In this document: positions 22,398 through 35,215 of the stretch, piece by piece | How positions within the stretch are numbered: the stretch's first letter is position 1 | Layout: the number at the start of each line of letters is the position of its first letter | Translations under genes and position numbers: made by a program | Assembly: GCA_003550325.1 (NCBI GenBank) | Contig: QKWP01000034.1 | Location: 10,345-74,344, forward strand | DNA: 64,000 nucleotides | Source of the DNA: Gigaspora rosea | Lineage: Eukaryota; Glomeromycota; Glomeromycetes; Diversisporales; Gigasporaceae | Direction of reading: 5' to 3' | The notes under the pieces: generated by a model | What the model was told of the DNA's origin: nothing | The model's database searches: none | What the model saw: only the letters and a program-made list of their open reading frames with translations

Positions 22398-22442
22398 ATG
22401 ATCATGTTCCGGGTACATTGAATGTACCCGGAACATGATCAT
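22398..22442. repeat. Perfect 45-bp hairpin beside the N1 right end
   Basis: A 22-bp arm ATGATCATGTTCCGGGTACA(TT), one G as loop, and the exact reverse complement. It lies 75 bp outside the right terminal repeat of N1. No T-run follows, so a bacterial-type terminator does not apply. Confidence 0.95.
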
Positions 22443-24630
22443 TTGTTTAGAAGATGGCAGGTTATCAGAAATTAAATATGGAAAGTATTGATAGGATCAC
22501 TTTTTTGTAGGCCTATAGTACATTATTTAGAAATTATGTAATATTATTTTGTGTTTTCGAATATTACTTAATATTTTCGCAATATTTCAAAATTTATATT
22601 TTTTAAATATTTCGAAATTGAAAAATTTCGAAGATATTGCATATCGCAATTTCTTTCGAAATATTTCGCACATATAAATTTGCTGATTTATGTAATATTA
22701 ATTAAAAATTTATATTTAATAATATAAAAATATAATGTATAATAAGAATAAATAAAAAAATATAAAATTTTATAATAAATTGCGAAACCTTGTGAAATAA
22801 TGCAAAAACTTGTAAAAAAGCATGATTATGTGAATATGTATATCATTTATTATTTTTTAAAAAATTTTGAAAATTTGCGAAAATTTGCAAAATATTGCAA
22901 AACAATACAAAAAGATTGACAAAATGTGCCTCCTGTGACCCCTGTAAGGGGATAATTGCATTTTTTTATTTGATCTATTTCACAATATTATATAATATAT
23001 TTTGAAATATTTCGAAATATACACTATAATATAACTGTAATATAATATAATATATTACATCATATACCACATCAATCATAAGATTTTTGTAATATTATGG
23101 CCTATAATATCTTACATAAGATTACATATATAATTTACTAATATAATACTAAAAAAAGCTTAATTCCACTTCTTTGATTCCATATTTCCATAATAAAATC
23201 TACTAACACAAAACAAGTTCTTAGAATCGATTTTTCAATAAAAAGAACTTATACAAAAAATGTGGTTTAGTACTTTTACTGGGTATTACTTTACAAATCT
23301 GAATTAAATATAAGTACTTTTCTAAAGTAGTGATTTAATTTTTGGAAAAATTTTAATTTTATTTTATTGGCCGAAGCATAGCGGCAGTCCATAAGTATAA
23401 TACAAAAATTACCTTTCTAATGTGCTTCAATTGTAAAAATCTTGACAAATTTTACTTTTTTGATATACTTTACTGAAACTTAAAAAAAAGTATATATGTT
23501 TTTATAATAAAATATTAATATTTTGAAAATATAATAAATATGATTTTATATAAAAAAATATTTTAATAATGTTTTTATAATATATTAATAATATAATAAA
23601 AATTTTAAAAATAAAATAAAAATTTAAATCTGTTTCAAAAATATTATAAAATTATTATAAAAACATTATTATTATATTTTAAAAATAGTTTAAAATAAGC
23701 TTTTTAAAAATGTTTTTAAAACATTATTTTAATATTATCAAAATTATTATAAAAACATTATTATTATTATTTAAAAATAACTTAAAATAAACTTTTAAAA
23801 ATGTTTTTAATACATTATTAAAAATATTGTAAAAATATTATTATTATATTTTAAAAAAAAATTTAAATAATTTTTTTAAAATATTTTTAAAACATTATTT
23901 TAATATTATTAAAAATATTATAAAAACATTATTATTATATTTTAAAAATATATTAAAATAAGTTTTTTAAAAATATTTTTTAAACCAAAATTATTTTTAA
24001 AAAATGCTTATATCTCGTAATTTTGCTTATGAAACCATCCTTCGTATTTTAACAAAAAATCTTTTTTGCGAGATTTTGGGGTAAACACATTTGTCTAAAT
24101 CATTATATTATTGATTTGTTTTATTTATATTATATTTAATATTATAAAATATATTATAATATAATATATTTATATAATATAAATATTCATATTATACTAT
24201 AAATATGAAATTTATTTAGTTTAATAATGTTTTAAAATGTTTTTATTAATATTACTAAAACAGTTTTAATATATATTATTTATATTATTATTATTAACTT
24301 ATAACTAGTAATTATTATGTTTATTAAAATATAATAAAAACATAATAGATATATAATCATAATATTTTTAATTTTTTATAGTTTCAGTAAAGACTACTTG
24401 CATATATATGATGTAAATCTTATCAAAAATGGAATTTGGAAATTTTTTGTCTATCTGCACATGTGTCTATATTTGTGCTTTAATATTACTAACATATGCA
24501 TATTAATGCATTTGTGTAATATGATGAACATTATATAATATGCTCCAGACATATAATGCCATGCATTAGCCTAGTTTATTAAAAATAGCTAAACTGGAAT
24601 CACAAATCCAAATGATATATACACAATTGG
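22443..24630. repeat. Very AT-rich gene-free tract with ~110-bp tandem units (23600-24000)
   Basis: No gene is supported. Between 23600 and 24000 a unit of roughly 100-110 bp (ATTATAAAAACATTATTATT... TTTTTAAAAATGTTTTTAAA) repeats about four times. The words 'TGCGAAA' and 'ATTTCGAAATATTTCG' recur in 22560-22990. Confidence 0.6.
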
Positions 24631-25503
24631 AATAGCGCTAGTGTTCTGACCTGGGTCAAATAATAGTGACCCGACAGGTCAGACATTTAGCCCGGGTCAT
24701 GACCTGGGTCAACGGGTCATATGAATAATTATGGTTTCTTAAGCATTTTTCCTATGAATACAATATAATCCTGCATATTACAATTGTTTTTACAATAACA
24801 TACGGATTTATAGAATTTATAGAATCTGATTGTCTCCCTAATTTGATAAAGTTGGTGTAACAATTATTAAGTATAACAGGACGATTTTAAATGCAAGGTA
24901 TTTGAATTTAAATCACAAAAAAAATTTTTTTTGTAAATACAGTATATTTATAATGTTACTTTTATAAAAACTTTGTTTAGTATATAGTTAAAGCCAAGCG
25001 AATTAAGACTGAATTGAATAAGTGTAAAGCATTAATGCAATATCTGAAATTAGCTCAGGCTGATAATTTTATGGGAATTTTTAAAACTATTGTCAACATT
25101 TCTGTGGAATTTTTAAAAAAGAACAATGGTAATGACAAATACATCATATTTGGGTTAGGAAACTTTTTCTATACTGTACGCATACATACTGTATAAAGTT
25201 TCATAACCAAGTTTTACTGATAAATATTCTCTAAATCGCCTGTAATGTTTTAGCATCTGCAATACCACAATATTACTACTACCAATCTACTTTCAAACAA
25301 AATTACCATTGTAAAATATTGGTAATTCATTACTTTATTATTCTTTGGTCATTATTATAATCTATTATATTTTTTATGAAAAATTAACAATCTTATTTTA
25401 TTCTAGAATAAAACATTGTAGTTCTCTGGATTCAAAAAATATTTAATTCATCAAGGTTGTAGATTTTAAATTAGCCAAGCAGAAAAATAAGTGATGAATT
25501 TTT

Positions 25504-27479
25504 AAATAATACGGTATTAGATCCTGAAGATAATATGGTGTTTGAGCCTGAAGACGATATGGTGTTTGAGCCTGATGATGATATGGTGTTAGAGCCTAAA
25601 GATAATACGATGTTAGAGCATGAAGCTGAGAATCTAGATAGGTCAGAATCTGATGGTACGAATGGATATGAAAATTTATTTCGGTCTTGCACATTACAAA
25701 CCAGTAGCCAATTTTTAGTCAAACGAAAAAAGGTTGAAAGACCAGGTGGTAGTCCTGTAAAAGAGTTTTATGAAACGAAATTAATTAATAATCTTGAGTA
25801 TTGGTCTGTTGTCATAAAACTTGTACTCCAAAAATAAAATACTTAAAGGATAGTTCTACTTTGAATTTATGGTATCATTTAAGGAATAAATACCATATTT
25901 CATGAGCCATGGTAAAAGGTGGTTGGGTAAAGTTTGTAGTAAAGGATGATGTTTGTCAGAATCTTCACAACCAACGATAATACAAACATTCAACAAAATA
26001 AAAAAATATGCGCTTAATAACCCCAAACAAAAAAACCTTGATAATAACATAGTTGCTTTTATCGTTGAAGGACTTAAGCCATTTTCGATTATTCAATCAC
26101 GATCATTTAAAAGAATAATTAAAGGACTAGATGTCCAAGCTAATATACTCGGTAATGATCGTTTAAAGGAGATTCTTATTAATTCTGAGAATAAGGTTTT
26201 GCAAAACCTTCATGAATATGCACAAGATAGTTCCGAAGTTAGTTATATTTTATTTACTACCAATATGTGAACATCGAATAATGGTGATCTGTATATCAGA
26301 TTTACTCTTCACTGGATTAATGATAGTTTTTAAATAAAAGAAATGATTGGTAACATTTTGTATCTCCTATATCCGCATACTTCTGAGTATCTTTTAGCTA
26401 AAATTACTAAAATTTTAGATAGTTTTCAGCTTAAACGTATAACTACTAGTGGTATGATCGATAATGGGTCAAATATTATGAAAAATTAGAACGAAAATAT
26501 GGCATTTTTAAAGTTCATTGTTTTGGCCATACTTTGCAGCTTGCAATTAATGATGCATTAAAAGGTTGTCCTGAAATTACTAACCTAATAAAAAATTGTA
26601 AAGACATAGTATCCCATTTTAACGGAAGTCCAAAGCAAAAACAATTTCTTTTGGAAGCTCAAATGGAAATGAAAGACTGGAATCACTTTCTTTTTGTAGT
26701 TCATGATGTTTCTACGAGATGGAATTTGTCATTTTATCTTTTAAAACAATTAACGATTTTTAAGCCAACAATATATAAGTATAAATCGTTTTTAGTTGAA
26801 ATAAATGATAATATTTCATTAAGAAGTTATAAAGAAAAAGAATTATCGTTGGGTCAATGGAAAAAAATAATTGAGTTAGTAAAGTTATTGTATCCTTATG
26901 AAGTTATTTCAAAAATATTATCAGGTTCACAGTATTCAACACTTTCTCAAGCATGGTTTGCGATTAATTTCATTAAAATAAAACTTGATTGCGCAATAAC
27001 AAATGATAGTGATATTTGAAAATTTAAAAATCTTCTTAGTACGTCTATTCAGGAACAATTTTTAGAACCAACAAAACCAATTTGACTTGCAGCATTTTTT
27101 GATTTGTGGACTAAAGACATGCAAATATTTACAGAAGATGAAAGACATAATACCATTTTAGAAGCACGTATAGAGTATCTCGAATTAGCTATTAATTATT
27201 ATGAACCAAATGATTTATCAAATGCAGCGCCTAGTAACATAAATAGTGAAGATATTTTTTCTAGTCCCGTGGCTCAAGAACATTTAAGCCAAAATGACAA
27301 TAATATTGCTAACCGTGAATTTAACTCCTATTTATTATTACCAAGGGTTCCAGGTAAAACAGACATACTTCAGTAGTGGGCTTCAAGAAAAGCTAACTAT
27401 CCTATACTTGCAAAACTTGTGCACAAGTACCTTTCTATATCGGCTATGTTGGTACTATCTGAATGTCTTTTTTCATTGA
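25504..27479 (+). pseudogene. hAT transposase, broken
   Basis: Segments appear in hAT order. First is an acidic N-terminus with three or four eight-residue repeats of the MVFEPEDD type (25535-25620), then a BED-finger-like block (PVKEFYETK...YWSVV followed by NLWYHLRNKYH, with the Cys pair lost). The first catalytic region is TTNMxTSNNGD, where Asp has become Asn, and the second is TTSGMIDNGSNIM (about 26450). Next come HTLQLAINDALK and VSTRWNLSFYLLKQL (26534-26760), then YPYEVISKILSGSQYSTLS with the third acidic residue (about 26900). The dimerisation tail is WASRKANYPILAKL...YLSISAMLVLSECLFS (27378-27480). Several frameshifts and stops separate these, including near 25830, 26270, 27018 and 27375, so it is inactive. 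Confidence 0.9.
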
Positions 27480-28067
27480 CAGGTTTTACTTACTAAAAAA
27501 TGAATACATCTTAATTCTCAATTCGTTGAATCAATTTGCTCCTTAAAGTGGCTCTCAACCCATGTCACATGTTTTTGGTTAAAGTAATAAAAAATTTCAA
27601 ATGGTTAAAATTAATGAATTTAGTAACTTAATATATTTTTATTGAATTAGGCGGATGGTTATGAATTTAAATCAGTTATAAACAAGTACTGAGTGAATGT
27701 GAAGCACTCGTAAACTATATAAACAAAAATTGAACTATTAATATGTTTAAAAATTCAGGAAAAAAGAAAAAAATATATATTATTAAAATTTAAATTAACA
27801 ATGCGTTTGCATTAAAAATTGAAAGATATAAGGAATCACCTGAAGATTTTAATAAGCCGTTAGAATTATGTATGTGATTCTTTATGAAACATTATAGAGA
27901 ATTAAATAATTATATATTAAATTAGTAAAGAAATATCATAAGAATAAAAATGGGTTGTATTTGTTAAATAAAAAAATGCATAACGCATATTTAAATTAAA
28001 TCTTGGACATAAAAATTAAAGCGATCAAATAAAATTATTTTACGTAATATTATATAATCAAACTTAT

Positions 28068-28721
28068 CCTTAATTTGTTATGCAGGCATATTTGTTTGCG
28101 AAAATTTTAAAATTTTAAATTTTTTAAATAAAACTTTAAATATTAATTTTAGCTATATATTTTCTAAGTAAAAAATATAATATTAGTTCTGTTTTATCAA
28201 CTTTATTATAAATTTTTTTTAAAATTATTAAAAAACTTTGGTGTAATAAAAGTTAAAAGTTTTTGTTTTGGAACTTTTACTATAGAAATTTTTCTTTAGG
28301 TTTTCTCAAATTTTATATGTTTCTGTCTATAAAAAAAATTTTCACTTCTAATACAAGTCTTAATTTTTACAAGTAAATTATATAAAGTCAAATAATGAAA
28401 GCTGTCATTCTTTATATAAACTACAATATTGTATTAGAAACTATATTTTTAAAACCAATATTTAAAGATTTCGCCAAGATATTGTAAAATATTTTTTTGG
28501 TTAAAAAATTTCTTTAAAATTTAATATTTTCAGCTTATAAGCAACATAAACTTTTTGTCTTATAATATAAATTTAAATAATTCAAAAATATAATTCTTGT
28601 TATTAAATATTATAATACCAAATTTTATTTAAATATTTTAAATGATTAAAAAAATAGATCAGAGGTATATTTATAGTAATTATACAGGCAAATTTGTCTG
28701 TGAAGTAGTACAAACTAAGGG
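28068..28721. mobile_element. Inverted-repeat element H, copy inside the hAT element
   Basis: The ends are a decayed CCTTAATTTGTTATGCAGGC and, inverted, CCCTTAGTTTGTACTACTTC, followed by the CAGACAAATTTGCCTG-type palindrome. The interior matches element H at 59314-59901 in the same orientation (CTAAGTAAAAAATAT, CTTAATTTTTACAAGTAAAT). No protein is encoded. Confidence 0.7.
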
Positions 28722-28910
28722 ATTAGATATTACTGTATCCTTTTTTAAAAAAAATGTGTTAAATTATTAAAAACATTTAAAAAATATTTTTTTTTACTAT
28801 TCCAAATCTTAACCCGTTTGACCCGGGTTAGAGCAATTTCTGACCCGTGACCCATTGGGTCAGGTGACCTGTATGAGTCACCCGACCCAGGTCAGAACAC
28901 TAGATAGCGC

Positions 28911-29605
28911 ACAGATTAATTAATCAAACCTATCAGCTAGCTATATAATTTAACATATACAGATTTTTTTTATGCATAATACAGATAAATAAATATCAAT
29001 TAGAGATTTTTGGCATCTTGACAATTAAATATTTATTAAAATCGATCTATTTCAAAATTATTCAACTAATTAACCAAGTATAGTATTACCTGGAAATTTT
29101 CACAAGTTGTTTTTAAAGTATAAAAGAATAAAACTATGCTTGATAATCTTTTATTAATATGTAGATTTTAAGTGTTCAAATATAGAATATATCAAATTTG
29201 CTAAAAAATTCTATTTTTGATGCTTGTAAATTAGAATTAAAATAAACTTTATGCAAAAATCGAGTGTAACTTTGCTGTAATAGTCCTTAAGAAGATTTTT
29301 CAATTGAAAGAAATTAGAAAAATAAGTGCAATATTTAGGTGAATTATTTAGAATTTGCTCTTTCCTTTATATTTAAATTATGTAAAATGATAAATCGTTG
29401 ATTTTTTAATTTTACTGATATAAAATTTGATTATTAAAATGATCAACTTATCTAACATAGTTTTGATCAATTAGTCAGTATGCCACTCCAGTACACAATG
29501 CAGTACTACATGTGGATATTCTATAAGAAAAGTATTAATTATTTTCAAAAAAATTAGAGAATATTTATGCCACAAAAAATGATCAAAATCAAAGAATAAA
29601 TAGGT
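28911..29605. other. No gene seen
   Basis: AT-rich single-copy-looking sequence without a supportable frame or repeat. Confidence 0.4.
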
Positions 29606-29610
29606 TGAAT

Positions 29611-30040
29611 GGGGGCATCTATAAATAACATTATATACCTCTATATAGTAGCTTTTGACCCCCAAACTATATAAAAAATTTTTTTAAAATCTGTATATTT
29701 ATATATAAAATTTTAATATCTTGGAACACAGTTATCCAATTTAGATAATTTGGTACCAATTGATTTATCTTAGTAAAGGAATTGAATGGTACCAAATTTA
29801 TTTTATTTGAATTACTAGATTAACAGATATTTGCAAAAAACTATTGGTTTTATAGTAATTTTATAAGAAAAGATAGAACTAATAGTATTTTGCCAATAAC
29901 TTCTAGTCCAGTGATCCAAATAAAATAAATTTGGTACTATTTGATTTCTTTTACTGAGACAAATTGAATGGTACCAAAATTATTTAATTTGAATCTTTAA
30001 ATCAAAATTTAGACAAATTTTCTAAAAAATTATATTATAT
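29611..30040 (+). mobile_element. MITE family D, 3'-eroded copy
   Basis: It starts GGGGGCATCTATAAATAACA and follows the internal order of the intact 531-bp copy (TTTATATATAAAATTTTA, GGTACCA modules, AATAGTATTTTGCCAATA). The right inverted end is lost in a (TA)n run near 30040. Confidence 0.8.
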
Positions 30041-30086
30041 ATATATATATTTTTGCATTCAGCGATTTTGCTTTTTTTTATAGTAA

Positions 30087-30234
30087 GGGCCGTGTCATTA
30101 ATCACCTGATGATTTTTTATCAGAAGTCTGCCCCCTCCTCTTTTTTAATATAAATAGTCAGGTTCCTTGTATATAATTTCACTTTTTTTTACACCTCTCC
30201 CTCCTAAAAAATCACTTGATTTTTGTTACTCCCC
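30087..30234 (+). mobile_element. MITE family A (TWA target), copy 1
   Basis: 148 bp, from GGGCCGTGTCATTAATCACC to GATTTTTGTTACTCCCC, flanked by TAA on both sides (30084-30086 and 30235-30237). It shares the AATATAAATAGTCAGGTTC interior with three further copies in the window. Confidence 0.9.
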
Positions 30235-30239
30235 TAAAT

Positions 30240-31330
30240 AGCACAGTCTATAGCTGCTTTGTACAAATACAAAGGACTACTAATGTTCTATTTAAAAAAG
30301 ACTCTCCAAGTACAAAAATACCCAAAGTGATCCACTATACCAACTGTTTGTCTCAATCTGAACTCAGAGTATGTCCTCCAAGTTATGCTCTGTCAATCAT
30401 TGGATGCTATATTAAGAACACCTTTTTTTTCATAAAATTTTAACTTCTTCACAGAGAGCACATAAAGAAAAAAAAAGGTGGAAAAATAAAAAAAAACCAA
30501 AAAAAAGGAAACGACCAGATAGAAAAGGGGATATCAAAAAGAGGGAAAAAGAAAAAAAACAAAACAAAACAAAACAAAAACAGAAAAAGAAAAAATGAAA
30601 GAAACAAAAACTAAATCTAGATAAGTACAGTTAGAGTTTATACTACACTCATAAAAATTATACAGTATAATTCTATTCAATCTTAATACTATATTATAGT
30701 GAAAAATGTACAAAAACATTTTCTAAAAGGTTGAGATCCACCAATCAGAAATTTTATTATTAAATTCATCTATTAGATATTAGTATTCATCAGCATCATG
30801 TGTACACTTAGTAGCATTGTGAACAACACGATTTCTCATGACTTCGTGCGATCTAGAGTTTCTATTCCAAGATATAAACAATATCAATTTTCTGGAGAGA
30901 GTACGCCAAAATTTTCACTTTTAGAGAAAATTAAGAAAAAAACCAAGTAAAAGGCCAAAGTGAACCAAGGTAACAATACTTGAAAGAACTTGAAAGAGGG
31001 TCGAGAAAGATAAAACTCATTTCTTTGTTGTTCCCTTTTGTTTTATTACAAAACACTTCGTCAACAGAAACATATATTTATCTCTACCAAAATTTTTTGT
31101 ACAAGGGTATCAACTCCAACCAAACATCTCATAAAAGATAATTCATACAGAGGTACTTCTGGCCTGCGTGCTGAATATAAGAAAGGAGTCTCTCAAAGCA
31201 GTAAGTTGACCTTTCTAAAAACCATGTCCTGTGTTAACCTACTATACTTTAAAGTACAAGCAATGCTCCAATAAAAAACTTCTTGTTTTTTTCTATCAAA
31301 AGTATGGTTCAGGTGATTGTTAAAGATAGA
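30240..31330 (+). repeat. Dispersed repeat E, copy 2
   Basis: Same order as copy 1: a head, a purine-rich A/G tract (30460-30605), then the core from TTGTTGTTCCCTTTTG (31023) to GGTTCAGGTGATTGTTAAAG (31327). The short frame of 78 codons in the core does not match the frame of copy 1. Confidence 0.6.
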
Positions 31331-31704
31331 GATCTGACTTGGTCATAAAATAAGTATTCGAATATTCATTTGTTCAATATTTTTTTATTCGAATATTGTT
31401 AAAAATTTTGAAAATATTCAATGAATATTCACTGAATATTCATTGAATATTAAATATTTCAATTTTAAAAAATTATATAATATCTCACTTAAATTAGCCA
31501 ATAAAATTGCAAATAAATTATTAAAAAATGAAATAAAATTATAAAATTATATTTATATATATATATATATTCAATGAATATTCAATGAATATATTCAGTG
31601 AAATTTTAAATATTCGAATATTCATTTAGTGAAAAATTATATATTCGAATATTTGAATATTCAGTGAATATTTGGTGAATAATATTCATCGAGTCAGACC
31701 TCTA
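31327..31704. mobile_element. Palindromic MITE rich in GAATATTC
   Basis: The inverted ends are TAGAGATCTGACTTGGTC and, inverted, TAGAGGTCTGACTCGATG. The interior is dominated by ATTCGAATATTC and TTCAATGAATATTC words in both directions. A target duplication is not obvious. Confidence 0.7.
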
Positions 31705-31769
31705 GTTAGAGAGAGTGCTTGTGAATATAGATGATATTATATTTTTTTAATTCTTTCTATTTATCAAAA

Positions 31770-31826
31770 AAAATATATTTGTTAAACCCTCTCTCTCTTG
31801 TATAATGTTATTTGTAAATGCCTCCA
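31770..31826 (+). mobile_element. MITE family D, right-end remnant
   Basis: CCCTCTCTCTTGTATAATGTTATTTGTAAATGCC matches the right end of the intact family D copies. The left part is missing. From 31827 to 32375 I see no supportable feature. Confidence 0.6.
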
Positions 31827-32378
31827 ATTTTATAATCAGTTATTAAATAGATTTATAACTAAATGGTTTTTAAGGCAAAGACCTGGTGTTGGATATTGTT
31901 TATATTCTAAAAAACTTACAATTTTGTTTCTTATCAAAAAAATATTATTAAAAACTATAAAGTATAGCATTTATCCCATATATACTAAAACAGTACATAA
32001 ATTAAGAGTATTGATCGAATTTAACAGAATATCTTCTAAATGCTACTATTTAATATATCTTTTGATTACTATACAATCAAATCTAAAAAGATGCTATATA
32101 CATTAATACAAACTAATTCTTTTTGTAATTGTTATCTTGACAGACCACTTTTACCTTAGAACTAAAATTTTCTTTATTCTGATAGACCACTAACTACTAC
32201 AAGACCAAAATTATGATTGTTTTTTGACAGGCCATAACCTATTTAAAAACAACCAAAACTTTGACTTTTATTGTAACAGACTATCAACTAACTCTATTAT
32301 AAGAAGGTTGGGTTAGCAGAAATTACAGAAACTACTTTTATCTGCATAAACTTATATTTTACAAAAAATCATAGATTA

Positions 32379-33365
32379 GAGGGCATCTATAAATAATGTT
32401 ACCAGTATATATCCCTATATAGTAGCTCTTGACTTCTTAGAATATATAAAACAAGTTTTCAAAATCTGTATATTTATATATAAAATTTTAAAAAAACTTG
32501 AATATCTTGTAACATAGTAATATGATTTAGATAAATTTAGTACTATTTGATTTGTCTTAGTAAAATGAATCCAATAATATCAAAATTATACAAAAAACTA
32601 TAGTTATATAGTAATTTTATAAGTATTATTTATTTTCTGGGACAGTGTGAATTAGTATTGTTATATCTAAGACTTTTTTATCTATGTTCACATCCAAACG
32701 TTCACAGTACTCAAACTGTTCAAAAAATAATTTGATTTAAAAATTTAATAAATTAGTTTATGAAAGATATAATTATATATTTTTTATAGTTCTGAATATT
32801 TTTCTGAAAAGAAAAAAATAGGTTATCTTAATAAAATTTTAAGTAAATTTAGATTTATTTTATTTTCACAATTGTTCACAATTGTTCACAAATTGTTTAG
32901 AGCTTCCGTAACAATACTGGTAAAAATAATGAAATATTTCTTCAGTAGCATATGTGAGCACTTTGTGCCCTATAAGTGCACTACTATACTAGAGGAGAAT
33001 ATTTTAATTATTTTCTTAGCACAGCAGAATAAATGAGCTATTCAACATTTTATATAACAACATAACAGAAACTTGTATTATTAATTATTTTTATTATTCC
33101 TTTTGTTTCTTTTTACATTTTTAACTTTTCGGAAAATAACAAATACCTATTATCACTCTAGTTTTATTTGTTATCACCTCGTGAAAATAACAAATAAGAA
33201 AAAAAAGAAAAAAATTTATAATAAAAATTATGATTAATAACATATAAATTTTTGTCATGTGATTATAATAAGACATGAAATAAGAAAAAATATAACCAAT
33301 AGTATTTTGCCAATAACTCTTGATCCAGTGACCCAAATAAAATGAAATTGGTACCATTCGACTCC
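32379..33365 (+). mobile_element. MITE family D copy split by a ~0.65 kb insertion
   Basis: The left half (GAGGGCATCTATAAATAATG, after TTA) runs to about 32624, at TAGTAATTTTATAAG. The matching continuation AATATAACCAATAGTATTTT appears only at about 33290 and runs to GGTACCATTCGACTCC. ATAAG borders both break points. The inserted sequence (about 32625-33285) has no recognisable coding region or family. Confidence 0.65.
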
Positions 33366-33371
33366 TTTTTA

Positions 33372-33720
33372 GTGTTCCAAGTTAATTAAAATTTTATCAA
33401 TCGGTTAGTTGTCAACTATAGTTGCAACTAACTGGTTACGTATATTATATGACCAAATTAATTAGTTAGTTGGTTAGTTGGTTAGGGCGTACCATTTATC
33501 ACGTGATATTTTTTACTTAGTAGCCACCCTATCCATATATGGTTGATCACTTTAATTAATTCTAATTGATTAATATAATATATAGACGTGATCACTACCT
33601 CTGACCATGTATCTATGGTAAAAATCACATGATAAATGGCATGCCCCTTAGTTGGTTAGTTGATTAGTTGGTTAGTTGGTTAGTTGCTAAGTTGTACAAA
33701 AAAAAAACCAAAAACCAAAA
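33372..33720. repeat. (TTAGTTGG)n microsatellite split by a MITE
   Basis: TTAGTTGGTTAGTTGG repeats run up to 33484 and resume at 33648 after a family C MITE. Related ACTAGTTAGTTGAC words recur at 35385-35500 in inverted form, so the two tracts may be the ends of one 2.1 kb element. Confidence 0.7.
33485..33647 (-). mobile_element. MITE family C, copy 2
   Basis: Reverse complement of the 3335-3500 element, with ends GGGCGTACCATTTATCACGT and, inverted, GGGGCATGCCATTTATCATG. It is flanked by TTA (33482-33484 and 33648-33650). Confidence 0.85.
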
Positions 33721-34519
33721 TTTTTTTAGATAAAAGATCAATACAGATATCAATATAATTATTTATAAATATTATTATTGTTATTGATAAAATGTATAAT
33801 TTTATTGTCGTTTTTAAAAATTATATAATTCTTAATTATTATTTAGTTCTGTAATTATTTAACAATAATTTCTAAGCAATTAATTAATAAATTATCCAAT
33901 ACATATAGAATATCTACATAGAAAATGATCCAATTGATGATTTAATCAAATTGTTGATTATAGCTTGTGAGGGATAATTAATAAATACATATAAAAATAT
34001 TTGATCTAACAATTATATCGAGCTATATTACTATTATACAGTAAAAACTTGCTGTTATTGTCGTTTGTGATAGAAAATTTTTGCCACTTTCTTTATATAT
34101 AAATAGTATACATATTAAACTTGTAATGGTAACAGTATTTCTGCAGGTCTTAATAAGATAATCTAAAAATAAATTAATGATTTATGCAAATCGATTTTGA
34201 ATCTCTGTTTAATCATAAAATTTATTGAAACAATTTGTATGAAGACAAAGAAAATTTGGAGGGTGTTAAACCTATTAACATAAATATATGTAAATCTTGC
34301 GGTTTCATAATTTTATGACGGTTTTATAATTAATTTTTTATATTTAAATGATTGTAAATTGTTACCTATTTTATTTGAAATCAGATGTTGAATCATTAAT
34401 TCTGAAACCCCAAATATAATGATTGTAATATATACCAAATAATACAAATTAAAAGACTCAAAACATAAAAGAACTGTTTAAAATACCGTAAATATTAGCA
34501 ACTTTATATTAAACAATGA
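33721..34519. other. No gene seen
   Basis: AT-rich sequence with no supportable frame, RNA gene or inverted repeat. Confidence 0.4.
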
Positions 34520-34725
34520 TTATTTTATGGCTAACGCTAAAATTGGCTGATGCTGAATTTAGATATGAAATTTTAAAATTTTTGGTGTGTTTTTTTCATT
34601 TTTGTCCTATAGGGTTAAGGTAGGGTTTAAAAGTAGATAAAGAGTGTATATAGATTTTAGCAGACCAAAATAGCTAACTATCTATTTTTTTTAGCAACCC
34701 TTGATAAGCCACAACTGCTGTTATT
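34520..34725 (+). mobile_element. MITE family G, eroded copy
   Basis: Matches the better preserved copy at 46898-47130 (ATGGCTAACGCTAAAATTGG, GGGTTAAGGTAGGGTTTAAA, GTGTATATAGATTTTAGCAG). The inverted ends are decayed. Confidence 0.6.
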
Positions 34726-34823
34726 GATAAATAATCTTATAGATATATATCCCAACTTGCAATAGGATGTTTCACAAAGAATTAACATTAACACAAAATC
34801 TGGCTCAATTTTTAATGATTTAC

Positions 34824-35215
34824 TTAAATTATTAAGAAATTATTATATTGTTCTAATCTAAACCGAATTTCACTATGACAAAATAATGCATATGAATTAT
34901 TTGGTTCAATACTTAATATTTTGTTCATACATATTAATGAATCTTCTAGTAAACTGAAAGATAAATACATTTTACTTTGAAACATTAGTGCTGTCACATT
35001 TGTTAGCAAAATCTCTATTGCTTTATCAAAATCTAAATGTGCATTATAATGTTCTAAATTCTCACTACAAAGAATTAATATATTAATATTATTCAGCTCA
35101 ATTTTTAATACTTTATGAAATGTCCAAGACAGTAGAAAGCCTCTCATGCAAAAAAACTTATTTTGTTTTATTTTCAAAACTTGATTTAAATCACTAATTG
35201 CATCATTTTAATTAA
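34824..35215 (-). pseudogene. TPR-repeat protein fragment
   Basis: The minus-strand frame contains a sequence resembling tetratricopeptide repeats: FDKAIEILLTNVTALMFQSK, then LLEDSLICMNKILSIEPNNS and YALFCHSEIRFRLEQYN. The 'IEPNN-YAL' spacing is typical of repeat junctions. About two repeats remain. Large TPR or Sel1 families, often attached to kinase-like domains, are known in Glomeromycotina. No flanking domain is visible here, the frame ends within a few codons of the repeat, and no start or splice sites are convincing, so it is probably a gene fragment carried in this repeat-rich tract. Confidence 0.45.

Larger units (their letters stand above)
24639..28902 (+). mobile_element. hAT DNA transposon, near full length, decayed
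   Basis: The ends are TAGTGTTCTGACCTGGGTCA and, inverted at the right, TAGTGTTCTGACCTGGGTCG, flanked by AATAGCGC and GATAGCGC (8 bp, one mismatch), the hAT target size. Subterminal GACCCGGG/GGGTCA words repeat at both ends. It is 4264 bp long, encodes a recognisable hAT transposase (25.5-27.5 kb), and is itself interrupted by a 654-bp inverted-repeat element (28068-28721). Confidence 0.9.

Noticed and set aside
25471-25722. Minus-strand frame with SSGSNTI repeats
   Set aside because: Antisense shadow of the acidic repeats in the hAT transposase.
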